Positions 25,385 to 35,853 of a DNA stretch of 64,000 nt are shown piece after piece. The position numbers were made by a program, and so were the translations under genes. Every line of letters begins with the position of its first letter. The first letter of the stretch is position 1. The stretch spans positions 36,701,466-36,765,465 of the forward strand of contig NC_134508.1 of the NCBI RefSeq assembly GCF_027942865.1. The letters are read 5' to 3'. The DNA comes from Odontesthes bonariensis. Lineage: Eukaryota > Chordata > Actinopteri > Atheriniformes > Atherinopsidae. The notes under the pieces were generated by a model that searched no databases, was not told the DNA's origin, and saw only the letters and a list, made by a program, of their open reading frames with translations.

Positions 25385-25527
25385 TATGTCCTGCCATTTT
25401 CTTTCTTCCTTTTATTTAATTTCATTTATTTTATTATATTTAGGGTACCTATGTAATGACTTATGCACCTTATCCACTTTATGTCTCATGTCTCAGTCAA
25501 TGTTCTGATTGTGATTGGAACTTTTAA

Positions 25528-25541
25528 ATAAAGTTTGAAGG

Positions 25542-25578
<37 letters not shown>
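25528..25578 (+). repeat. LINE poly(A) signal and tail
   Basis: AATAAA is followed after a few bases by a run of about 38 A, then the right target duplication starts at 25579. Confidence 0.9.
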
Positions 25579-25580
<2 letters not shown>

Positions 25581-25641
25581 TGGCAGACGCCAGACCGGCA
25601 GGATTTCTTTCGGGAAAATGATGAGTGGCTTATGAGCCGTA

Positions 25642-25905
25642 CAGGAGAGGCGCTTTAACACTGCGCATAGTACGCTTGCCACTGTGGAGAGGTGTACAGG
25701 GCTCCTAAAGGGCAGGTGGATCTGTCTCTCGGCTACGGGGGGAACCCTTCTAAATACGCCCGAAAAGGTATGCAATATTATTATTGCATGCGGAGTGCCA
25801 TTTCCAGATGTACATCCAGAGGACCCCATACCCAGAGATCCCTACCACCAGCCTGCACAGCCAAGAGCGCTCAGGAGGAGAAAGGAACTTATTCAGCGAT
25901 TCTGA
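25642..25905 (+). pseudogene. Harbinger transposase, C-terminal fragment
   Basis: The frame reads QERRFNTAHSTLATVERCTG, then LLKGRWICL and PEKVCNIIIACGV, and stops at TGA (25903-25905). This is the end of the DDE domain of PIF/Harbinger nucleases, where a (Y/F)N.AHS...VER..G.LKGRW.CL motif surrounds the last acidic residue. Everything before it is missing or lost to frame breaks: only 49 bp of Harbinger DNA separate the palindrome from the LINE upstream. Not functional. Confidence 0.72.
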
Positions 25906-25949
25906 CTTTTGGTAAGCATTCTGTTATTCAAGGAAAAAAGACGTAGCTC

Positions 25950-26114
25950 AGGCCAGCCACCCTCTCCTCCAAGGCACTCAAATCCAAACCTGGATCGGAG
26001 CCCCCCCCCCCCTGTTTGTGACATGCTGCGTCGGAGAGCTCTGCGACCTTCTTTGGTGGCAAATTTCATATCGGACCACTTCTTCCTGATCTTATTGGAG
26101 AAAAAGTAAAACAT
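25950..26114 (-). pseudogene. Harbinger Myb-like protein fragment
   Basis: On the - strand the frame reads IRKKWSDMKFATKEGRRALR, then RSMSQTGGGG. This matches the third-helix region and Gly-rich linker of Harbinger Myb/SANT proteins (KKKWSD.K...K.R...RRS). The N-terminal helices are not recognisable upstream. It opposes the transposase fragment, as is usual for these elements. Confidence 0.6.
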
Positions 26115-26483
26115 CGTTCAATTTTAGATTTCATTTAATCTGGAGTTTATCACATTTTATTGACCATCACAGTAGGGGAAAATACATAACTCGTCCGGTC
26201 TGCGATTTATATCACCAACGCTGTTGACAGCTGGGACGGCTGTCAACAGCGTCTATCCATGTAGCAAATTCTAGAGGTGCGGCCTCTCAACCCCTTTTTG
26301 TAGAAGGCGTGGTTAGGATAATTACGATGGATTTCAGCCGCCAGATTTATCAACAGCCGCTCGGTCTTACGATGGGATTGGTGTGGTACGCATGTTCTGT
26401 GAATCTCACTTGAGCCTCTGCGTACGACGAGTTCTCCGCTCATATCAACGATGCTTTCTACGACGGCTTGATAAATGAGGGCC

Positions 26484-29400
26484 AATGTGTTTTAAATAAT
26501 ATCTTGCAAGAGAGAACAACAGTACAAAATACAGAGTTGCTCTGACCACTGAGGCAAATACACTTCAGTTATAATGCCCAGTGTCACGTCATCGCTCCTT
26601 GGGTATAGTTGATGGTTCTTATCTAGTCTACCTTTCCTCCCCAACCACAGTTGAGGTTACCCAGACACAGTCCTAAATATCAGCTTCATCCCTGTCACCC
26701 CTAAAGTGCAGCTATATTATTATAACAAGCACACCATTGAGAAGAGGGATTTAAGAAAACAGAACGGGGTGGTATCTTGCAGCAAGGTCATTTGCAAGTT
26801 ATACACAGCAACACACAATGCATAGAAGAATTCATTTTCCATTACAGTATGCTCATAGAAATCAATATGACACTGATAAACTCCACATGTGAGGTTTGAC
26901 TACATTTTACAGGTTTACTCGACACCATCCTAATAATTGATGGTGCTGGGAGACTCCACATGACCATATCGAGGTAATTTTGTAATTGAAGGGCCACACA
27001 TTGGACAAGTGAATTAAAACTTCAACTTTTTCACATACTCGAATATACTGAAAGTCCCCATCAGAGAAATGCTTGCTCTTTTTTGCAAGCTTGTGGGACA
27101 GCATGTGGCTAACGCTTGTTGACTGTTTTGTAGAGTTTTGATGGCTTTGTTTGGTGGTCTGGAAGACAACATCAAGGCTTTTTCTTTTTCCTGCAATGAC
27201 ACATATGTAGCAGGGGTTAGCAGAATAAAAAAAATACAATACTTGGAATGTGCATTTGTCATTTTTGATTCATCCAATATCTGTTTCTGCCACAGACATC
27301 ACAGACATTCACCATACGACAAGCAGAGTGTCCTCAGGCCCACATCGGTGTGTGCTACATGCATCAAGCCGGCATCACAGAAGCAGCTGAGTGCTGACAG
27401 CATTGTTGGTTAGAAAGGCGAGTTCTACAATGCCAGCTTGCCAACAAACAGAGCCTGTTTGCCTCTGTTACTACTTGTCTTGTTGGCTCAGAGACGTGTA
27501 AGTGGCAGATTGACTGTGCAGCAGACTGTACCTTCATACATGTCACAGGTAAGCAATGAAGGCACATCAGCCCCAGTTTGAAAGGCATGCGTAAAAAGGT
27601 CTGAGGTCAGCTCTCTTGGCTGGAATCTCAACAGAAATAGCTGTAGAGTTTTCACTCTCCTCAAGAGTCAATAACAAACCGCTGTTTTTTTAAAAATATA
27701 TTTCTGTTTTTTTGCAGTTTGTATGTCCAGGGGCTGCCTCTGGCCTTTGCACAGTATTTTACCTGTGTATGTCCTTATAATATTGTCAGAATTTAAACTC
27801 TAAATAGATTTTAAAGACGAGTGACTATTTGTAATGATGAATAGATATGAAATGACAGAGTCAGAAACTGAATGAACTAAACCAATTGTGAATTTATAAG
27901 TTCTTGTTCACCTTCTGCAGTTCTTGTGATAAACATCTACTGAATTAATTTAGCTTTGTCAGAAAAAGACAGTATCAATTCACAAATAATACACTGAGCA
28001 TTGAGGTTATAATGCATTACTGTGTCTCAAATTCTATAAACTAACACCTAAGACTGATATAAAGTAAAGGATGATTCAGAAAAATCAGTGGTTCGTGTCA
28101 CTTATATGGAAACAGATACAGGTGAAAAGAAAATATTGATAATTTGCTAAATCACTCGTGGCATCCAATCATATCTGAGGTACTTTAACTACACTGAGCA
28201 GGCCTTTAAAACAGTTTAATTTTAGTACATATGGTGCGCATAAAACACTCCTGGGAGCAATATTTAAATTTTGGATCTGCCTTAACATGTACAAATCTTT
28301 TCATGCTCTCACAGAATGGTTTAACCAATTGTTGTTCAACAGGTATAACAAGAATAACTGAAGGATGTAGGGATTAGTACTGGCAGTAACCCGCTGAATT
28401 AACAATAATCAGGTTCATAGAAGAGAAATTACAGTTATGTTGACTCATCTGACATAAACAAGAGCAACATGATGAAATCAAGACTGGTTCCACATTTCTT
28501 ATACTAGGTTTGGCGCTTTAGTTTGTGACATAAATCTGACAAAGGCACACCTTAAAATATAACTGAAGCGCTCCATGAGTGGCTTTTGAAAAAAATAAAT
28601 CTTTGGGTTGTAACTTGACTCATGAGCTGGGGCATTGTGCGAACTTTGTGTGCACTATTCGAAGGTTGCGCACAACCAATGACACTGGGACTTTAAATCT
28701 TCCTTCAAAATGTGATGGTGTTTTTCTATCTGTATGATTGTTGGCCCCGACGTAGACTATAAACATGGGTCTCTCTGTCTGTGTAAACAGGGATTAAACT
28801 CCAGCAGCTTGACCCTGAACAGGATAAGAAGTATAACCACAAAATGTCTGACTGTTTCTCTTGTCAATGTAAAAATATCTGTAAAAGTAAAACACTCCTC
28901 CAGAAATAGAGGAGTTTAAATATCTTTGAAGATGTGTGCCAGGGAATCTCACTTTTTCTTTATGCTTCCTTGAGACAGGAAAAGAGTTTGCACGAATGCG
29001 TCGTTGGCAATGTTGTCTTTTGAAGTTCTTTCAAGGATCAAAATGTGACATTGACATTAGGCTAGACGGTATTGATGTATTGAAGTATACAGTTTTAAGA
29101 AAATCAAAGGTATCTTTGGCAATATTGTGTAAAGTATGAGCACAGTTAACATGATCGGTTTCATCACTCCACTGTACGAAGTCAAAGTTCAGGAAGTTGG
29201 CAAACTGGACAAAACTGGCAAGGAAGTCATGAGAGACACTGCTGGGGATATAGGACTTCCTGTTTGGGAATCAACAGCATAATGATATACAGTAGCTGTA
29301 GCAACCAACACAGACAAAAATACGGTGGCAAAAGAGGAAACGTTTCAACCTACAAATGAACGACAAAATCAAGACATTGAGAAATATATGTTGAACCTTA

Positions 29401-29868
29401 TACAACAAGAACTTTTTTACAATAACCAAACTAGGACCATGTCAGTTACACTCGATGACTGCGTGGGCAAATATTTGTGTGTTTGCGGTCTGGTGAACAG
29501 ATCTCGGAATAATGAATATTCGTCCCAAGACCAGTTCTGGTCTCCACGTCATTTCTTTGAATCTTCTAAAAATCTACTGACAATCTTTTTCATTGGTATA
29601 ACTGATATTCAGAACATTTTCTCTAGTCGGGTTTGGATGTGGTGCTTCTGGAATGCTTCCTGTTGGTAAATCTCACACTTTTTTACATTTGTTATGTTGT
29701 GTAACCATGCCAATGGGGAAGAAATGCCTGGAATACGACCCCAAAACCATACAAGTTGAAGAAGAAACGTCTTGGATGTAGGGCATGAGCAAAATGAAGA
29801 GCAGTTGGCTGTTGATAATCACTAAGAAAATGGCATCACTGGTTAAAAAAATGGATGAGCTTTGAGAT
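26484..29868. other. Intergenic, no gene seen
   Basis: AT-rich sequence. Open frames near 26907-27588 and 28734-29669 have no recognisable domain, splice context or Kozak-like start. Confidence 0.45.
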
Positions 29869-29878
29869 TAATCTAATT

Positions 29879-30284
29879 CACTTTTATCTATTGAGCGCCA
29901 AATCACAACAAGTGTCACTTCAACGACGCAGTCCAATTCAAGTTTCACCAAGACATTCAGCTGTGAAGGAGCATCTTTACTCCCCAGATGCTGAACTGTT
30001 GGCTTCGAGTTTCTATCCACTAAGAGATTTCACCTGTTACTTGCTGCCACTGCACGTGACATCATCGACTCGATTGTTGCAAGGCTTCAGATGACGACCT
30101 GTTGCATTCATGGTAGTCTGTGCAGATCTTGCCAACACCTTTCCTGCTGCTACATTTAAATTTTCTAACGGTTTGTCAACTCATTTTCATCTATCCATCT
30201 ATTTCTGCATCTATTTCTACAACTGCATTTCGTTGTTCAAGTACTTGTTACTGTGTTCAATGACAATAAAGTTGAATCTAATTT
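29879..30284 (+). repeat. Probable short interspersed retroelement
   Basis: It contains ATTGAGCGCCAAATCACAAC, a motif common in fish interspersed repeats, and ends with GACAATAAAGTTGAATCTA followed by ATCTA-type repeats. TAATCTAATT occurs at both edges (29869-29878 and 30285-30294); it may be a target duplication or only tail repetition. Confidence 0.35.
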
Positions 30285-30652
30285 AATCTAATTTCAGTTA
30301 TTTTTTCATGTATTTGTTTGGTCATTTTGCTCACTGATTTATAATGTATTAATATGTTTTTCCTTTGGGATTATTAAAGTACAATTAAGTTAAATTCAAT
30401 TAAAAAAGGCTAGTACAAAGTAAAGTCATTGTCAGATGATATTCAGGGATTTGGAGAATATATTATGATGAATGTGTCTTGAGTCTCAATAACTACAATT
30501 CCATCCTTTTCTGTAACTGTTGATGGAAATTATGCACTAGCAAATTGTGTTTATTTGTGATTTTAGTCAACATGGTGCTACTACAGCTCTACATGTCCAA
30601 TAATAGCCCCTTTCCCCCACAATCAAATGATTAAAAACGAACATTACTTTCC

Positions 30653-30735
<83 letters not shown>
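30653..30735. repeat. (ATCT)n microsatellite
   Basis: About 21 uninterrupted tetranucleotide units; likely length-polymorphic. The Tyr-Leu-Ser-Ile repeats translated from it are not a protein. Confidence 0.97.
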
Positions 30736-31603
30736 AGAGAAAAGATGTATGCAATGCACTTTTTTTTTTAAACCGACATGTTATATTGATGGGAGCAGTT
30801 ATATCTCTTTCAATGTAAAAAGAAAAACAAAGCAAAACAAACGCAGGGGGTATTTTTTGCCACTTTCATGGTACTGTGTAGGAGGTATGTGGCAAAAATT
30901 ATTTAGAGGAGTGTGCCCTCTGGTGGATATTAAGGTGAACAAACAAACTAGGCACAAACTATACATAAAAGAAGACAAATTATGTCTTTTTTAAAGATTA
31001 CACAAGCATAATTCACAGAAGTAAAAGAACATGCCCGCTTCAAAGCTATGTATCCAACAGTTGAAACCCCACATCACATTTGGATAGAAACGTTGTAGAC
31101 TGAGAAGTACTGTAAGGAAGTCTGTGTGAATGGCTGAATGTGGCTTGTTGTGTAAAAGCACTTTGAATGGTCAATAAAACTAGATTAGGTCTATCTAAAT
31201 GCGGTCCATTTATCATTCGATTTACATGGGAGGTCCAACAACATGTATGTTAACCTTTCTGGTTGGATGACAAATTTGCAGCACTTTTCACTGCTGCAGT
31301 TAAGTGCACTGTAAGATAACCTGTATTACTGAGTCATGTGCACATTTTACTAAAGCACTAATTGATAACTGAGTGGATAAAGTCTGATGACAATGAGAAA
31401 TCTTCACAATTAAATTATTCTAACAAAAATTGATAGGTGCCTTATTTTATCATCAAAACAGTACATTAAATAATTCCTTTATCGTGAATAACTATCTGCC
31501 CATCATTTACTTTCATCTTAATCTTAGAGAGTATGAAAAACAAACATTTTAGCGACTTGTCTAGTTGAGAGTTTATGCATTCGGATTTTCTCATAACGAG
31601 TAG
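30736..31603. other. Intergenic, no gene seen
   Basis: AT-rich flank between the microsatellite and the tRNA gene; nothing recognisable. Confidence 0.5.
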
Positions 31604-31607
31604 AAAA
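31604..31607 (-). terminator. Pol III terminator of tRNA-Pro
   Basis: TTTT on the - strand, starting 3 nt past the 3' end of the tRNA, the normal minimal Pol III stop. Confidence 0.8.
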
Positions 31608-31610
31608 CAA

Positions 31611-31682
31611 GGGCTCGTCCGGGATTTGAACCCGGGACCTCTCGCACCCTAAGCGAGAATCATACCCCTAGACCAACGAGCC
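31611..31682 (-). tRNA. tRNA-Pro (anticodon AGG)
   Basis: Read on the - strand, this 72-nt gene folds as a full cloverleaf. The acceptor stem is GGCTCGT paired with ACGAGCC; the D-arm is TCTAGGGGTATGA; the anticodon stem is CTCGC/GCGAG around loop TTAGGGT, which places AGG at positions 34-36; the T-arm is TCCCGGGTTCAAATCCCGG. Internal A and B boxes (TGGTCTAGGGG, GGTTCAAATCC) are intact. It matches the vertebrate tRNA-Pro(AGG) gene closely and has no intron. A T-run just downstream serves as the Pol III terminator. Confidence 0.97.
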
Positions 31683-31866
31683 ACGTGACAGAGCAACTGA
31701 ACAGACCATGAATAGATAAGTGCGTTTGACGTTCTTCGGTTGTAAAAATTTCTGATGGTACTTTCATACAATGCGGAAGTAAACGGTTGTTTACTTGTTT
31801 CTAACATGACACATCAAAATTCCTGCTGGAGAGATCCTGCTGGAGATGCTGGAGTTCCCCCCCCTC

Positions 31867-31897
31867 ATATATATATATATATATATAATATATATAA
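31867..31897. repeat. (TA)n microsatellite
   Basis: Alternating TA run with one interruption, able to form a hairpin. Confidence 0.9.
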
Positions 31898-34800
31898 TTT
31901 GTTTTTTTACCCTCTTAGTGCCATTACTGTTGTCCAGTAGGCTACCATTTGACAAAAGCGCTTCTGTTATCTGGTTAAACAATTAATGCATTTCTGTCTG
32001 AAGCGAAAAAACTTTGTCCGGCATAGTCAACAACATAGATTGTTAGAAAATCTTGAAATTAATCTGTCAAATTGAAGCAAATTTACCGAAAATCTTAAAC
32101 CGTTGGATGACAAAAGTGCAACGTCAACAATTAACCGCGAGAGGTCGACAGTTGTCAAATAAACGAAGAGAAGGCAAATCTTCTCTGCACTTCCGTCTTC
32201 GTTTAGAGTGGCGTGTGTCCACTTATGCACAGAGAATTTTTTTCATTTTAAGTATAGGCTTTAATGAGTTTAATATTTGTGTAATAGATGGCTTAAAATG
32301 ATCTAAATCTTGTTTAATTTTGTGAGATTATGCCAGGTTATTACTGGTTTTGTATTGGTTTAACTTTCATCTCCATTTTTCTGCTTTTATCTCTCATTTG
32401 CTTGGTTAAGTTTTATCTAGTTGTCTCGTAAAAAAAAAAAAAAAAATCAAATTTAAGGACAATTGTTATTTTTTTCTCCTCAATTTCTGTGTATCATCTA
32501 TTTTAATTACAATGATTCTAATGCACTATTTTGTGAAAAGCATCAGCACAAACTACACACGTGCAAACTAAGTTACTGCAAGTAATGCAAGTAATGCATT
32601 ACTTGTTAAGGTTGAACACTTTGAATAAATCAGTCCATTATCTAATCCATTAGACCCACTTTGTAGTGGGATTTAAAGATTGGTGTGTGCAGTTTAAGTA
32701 AGAAAGCAGGTCACAGACATCATGCATAGTGAACCATGGGGCAAGTAATGGACATTTTTAATTTATTTTTTACAAATATTTGCTAATCTATTGGCTCATC
32801 TTACGATCATTCCATGACCATGTGGTAAATTTCACACAGAATTAAAACAAAACTCAAAAAATTACATTCTCAAATGTTTTTTACCTTACTGATAAGCAGC
32901 AATAACTGTTAGATAAAAAAAAAATGGCATAATAATCATATCATTTTGTAACTACTATCCAAAATGCAGTTTGTTGACCACAGAGCCATGAGGCTCTCTG
33001 GGCTCGGTTGCTGGGGGACATGCGGTGATTTGTTGTGTCCATTGATGCCTTATAGATAGAGAAGTGTAAAATCTGGAGGATGATGCCCCATGGAGGCTCT
33101 CCATTGATGTGTCTGAGCATGTAGCAGATGGCAGCCTCAGTTCAGACAGCCGAAGCAAGATGGGTTGGCACATATTTCACAAGGATCTGAAGACATGATG
33201 ATGTACACTGGAAAGTACAAAAAAAAAAATAAATACATATAAATATTCTTCTGAATTTTGCTTTTTTTACCGACCAAATGCCGGCTGTTCAGTTTTATGA
33301 AATATTGCCAATACTAAGGATGGGATCAATTTCCATCTCAGTACAGTGACAAGTTTTCTGTCTGAGACTAATGAGTTTTAGGGGCCCAGACAGACTGTTT
33401 GTTAAGCTTTTCATAGGCCTCTCGTCTGTCATTATCATTCCAGAGCCATTTCACGATGCAGGACTTAAAGGATGTTTGTGATACATTGGGTAAACCCTGG
33501 ACTCTAGGAATCCATTCAAGCAAACTAATAGGGGCGTGTGTCTAAGCTCAAATCCAAAAGACAGTGTGACTGAGTGATAAAATTCAGGGTTAAACAGCTA
33601 CTCTAAGAAACTGTGTGTGACTGTTTCCTGCATGGATGTGAGACAAAAGCCAGAATAGACACTGCTGCTAAATGAAAAAGTGGTTAGAGCTCTGGTGGTC
33701 GAGGAGGTCAGGTGATAAGGAATACTCTGACATTTTGGGAAATACATTTATTCATACTCTTACTGGGACCTGGAGGAGGAGATTGTTGAGGTCAATCAGC
33801 TTGGCTTAACAGCAAAAATGAAAAATGGTGGAAACAATCAGCTGTAAAGGTATTGGGAGGCTTATTTAATTTGATCCTGACAGAGTGTCCCACGGTTTCC
33901 ACTCTTTGTGCTAATCTAACCACCTGTTACACATTTATTTATGTAGACTTTCCCCTTTTAAAGAAAACTTCTGGTAATATTACTTAGCCTAATTCACTGT
34001 CAAAGATTGTGCTGTGTGATGGTTCTTATGAGCTGTGCCTATATGGTGGGCTCATCATCATAATGAAAAATGCTTTCAGATACTACACAGGTCATTTTCT
34101 CTGTGCTGTGAATGAAGTAATCTCTGTTGACATGTGTATGCCACTGAGCCAGTACCAGTGTGTCTACGCATTATTACCCTTTTCCTCAAATAAAAAAATA
34201 TAAATGACTTAAGTAATTTTCTATGGGATTTGTTTTCTTTGTTCACTTTGTATGTATTCAATTTATCACATTACTTGCAGGCAATAATTCATGTATTTGT
34301 TTTGTTTCTGTAGTTATAAGAGCAAAAAAACATTAAATCTGTTAATGTATACAAGATACAAGTTACCCATATGAATTAGAACAGCTCCTTCAATTCATTG
34401 TTTGAATTGCTAATAAACTGGTGCAAACAAACTTGAAAATATCTTCAAATATTACTTGCTGTTTTGTGACAGGTTTTGATGCAGCAGCTGGTCTACTTGA
34501 TCAAAAGCCAACCTTTTTTTGTCCTTTCCACTCAACCTGTGAAACACTGCTAGTCTCTTGGATTTTTCATACTCAGGTCTGTTTTGGGATCCCATCTTTT
34601 TGCCTCCTCCTTAGATGTGAAACAACCCTGACTGAATAACTTAAGTCCTGCCTGTTGGACATTTGTCTCGAGTCAGTCTTTCCTTGCATATCTGTCACTT
34701 CCTGAACTTGACTAATCACACACTACATGCCCTATTGTATGCCCAGTTTATCTCAAATCAGTCCAGCACATTTATAATCAAAGTTGAGCAATACTTTTCT

Positions 34801-35270
34801 TTATCTTCATCTGTTAATCATTGTTATTAAGGACATAATGTTGCCATTTCGTTTGAAAATTAAGCTTCCTGTTTGTGACCTATTTTTAAAGCTCCACATC
34901 TCCTTTAACAATGGATGGGCCTGTCCTATTAATTGATTATGGGAGGAGATGAAAGTACTGAAATCAAATCAAATATTAATTTTTTTCTTCTGATTTCTTA
35001 TGACAAAAATCCCCAAAACATCTACATAACTGTCCCTTCATTTAATCATTGATTGTTGAAAAGTGTGCTGTAGTAAGATGAAAAGACATGCACTATGTGA
35101 AGATTCCAGACTGACATCCACCACATAACACCCTTAACGGCATGATATTTTTTTTTCTTTTTTGCATTTAGATATAGGCCACAAAATACTTAAGATGCAG
35201 CTTAGAGAAGAGCAGTCTAATATTTTAATACATTTCTGACCAAAATAAAGTCTTTCTGGCTCATTCTTAC
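31898..35270. other. Intergenic; no guanylin hormone exon found
   Basis: About 3.4 kb, AT-rich, downstream (on -) of the incomplete guanylin gene. I read the nearest 1.3 kb on the - strand base by base and scanned the rest for a CxxCxxxxCxxC-coding exon and saw none. No other gene is recognisable. Confidence 0.5.
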
Positions 35271-35853
35271 CCAGTTTTGAGAAAACCATTCCTGCTCCCC
35301 TCCCTTGACACACTGGCCGAAAGACTTGAGGAAGGAGAGGGTCAGCACAAACTGCTGCAGAGCTTGTCTCTGCAAGGCGAGGGTTCAGATTCTTGTTTAA
35401 ATCCATCCGCTCCTTCAGCTGCTGCACTGCCTCTAATGGGAAGCTCATGTCTCCAACCTGCAGGGGAAAGAGCAAGAAGAAGTTTTAGAGACAAGACAAG
35501 TGAGTCTGGCACAATCTAAAGCTAAAACAGGTATAAATTGTGTTTAATCAAACTTGAATAAGATGAGAGGACTTGGATGGCCTATTCTATCAAAGTTTTG
35601 CAGGACAGAGTGAAATAAAATGGATTTGATAATGATGCTGGGATATAAGTTTAATGTTGGAAGAAGTTAAACACCCTTGGATTTTCTAAAATAAAATTAA
35701 TACAAAGTACACTCTTTCATGGCAAATAGCATAGGAAATAATATGCCATATTGAATTCTAAAAATAAAATGTGATGCTCACCTTGACATGTACACTCAGA
35801 GCTCCCCTGCACACACACAGCACCAAAACAAGGACGACACTCAGCACCTTCAT
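35271..35853 (-). pseudogene. Guanylin-family prohormone gene, hormone exon not found
   Basis: Guanylins are secreted peptides that activate guanylate cyclase C in gut and kidney. Exon 1 (35782-35853) encodes a signal peptide, MKVLSVVLVLVLCVC, then VHVK and a GTGAGC donor. Exon 2 (35271-35457, 187 nt) follows a CTGCAG acceptor and reads VGDMSFPLEAVQQLKERM...AVCADPLLPQVF..VCQGRG, the propeptide with its two conserved Cys, ending at a GTAAG donor in the same phase as the paralogue at 46 kb. The third exon, which should carry the CxxCxxxxCxxC peptide, is not recognisable downstream. A CATAAAG box lies about 75 nt upstream of the ATG. Either the hormone exon was lost (pseudogene) or it lies far off or has diverged. 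Both visible exons are intact, so decay, if any, is recent. Confidence 0.7.

Larger units (their letters stand above)
20358..25578 (+). mobile_element. Full-length L1/Tx1-type LINE with poly(A) tail
   Basis: A 5.2-kb non-LTR retrotransposon bounded by a 15-bp target duplication and ending in a long poly(A) run (25541-25578). It has a GC-rich 5' leader (20358-20627), ORF1 (20628-21416), a 243-bp spacer and ORF2 (21660-25384). An AATAAA lies just before the tail (25528-25533). The element is full length at its 5' end, has an exact target duplication and has only one visible coding lesion, so it looks recently inserted. Confidence 0.9.
19035..26483 (+). mobile_element. PIF/Harbinger element, internally deleted, hosting two other elements
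   Basis: The left end reads GGGCCCTCATTTATCAA (19035-19051); the right end reads TTGATAAATGAGGGCC (26468-26483), an inverted match of 16 bases. Subterminal motifs (CGTAAGAC, CATGCGTA, CATTTATCAA) recur near both ends in inverted orientation. The inside holds a transposase C-terminal piece on + (25642-25905) and a Myb-like piece on - (25950-26114), the converging two-gene layout known for Harbinger. A palindromic TTAA element (19430-20305) and a full-length LINE (20358-25578) are inserted in it. Without them about 1.3 kb remains. The 3-bp target duplication is not clear; flanks are ATAA/AATG. Confidence 0.65.

Noticed and set aside
30653-30735. Regular spaced repeats that could be mistaken for a CRISPR array or coding repeat
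   Set aside because: Simple ATCT microsatellite with no spacers, in a vertebrate genome.
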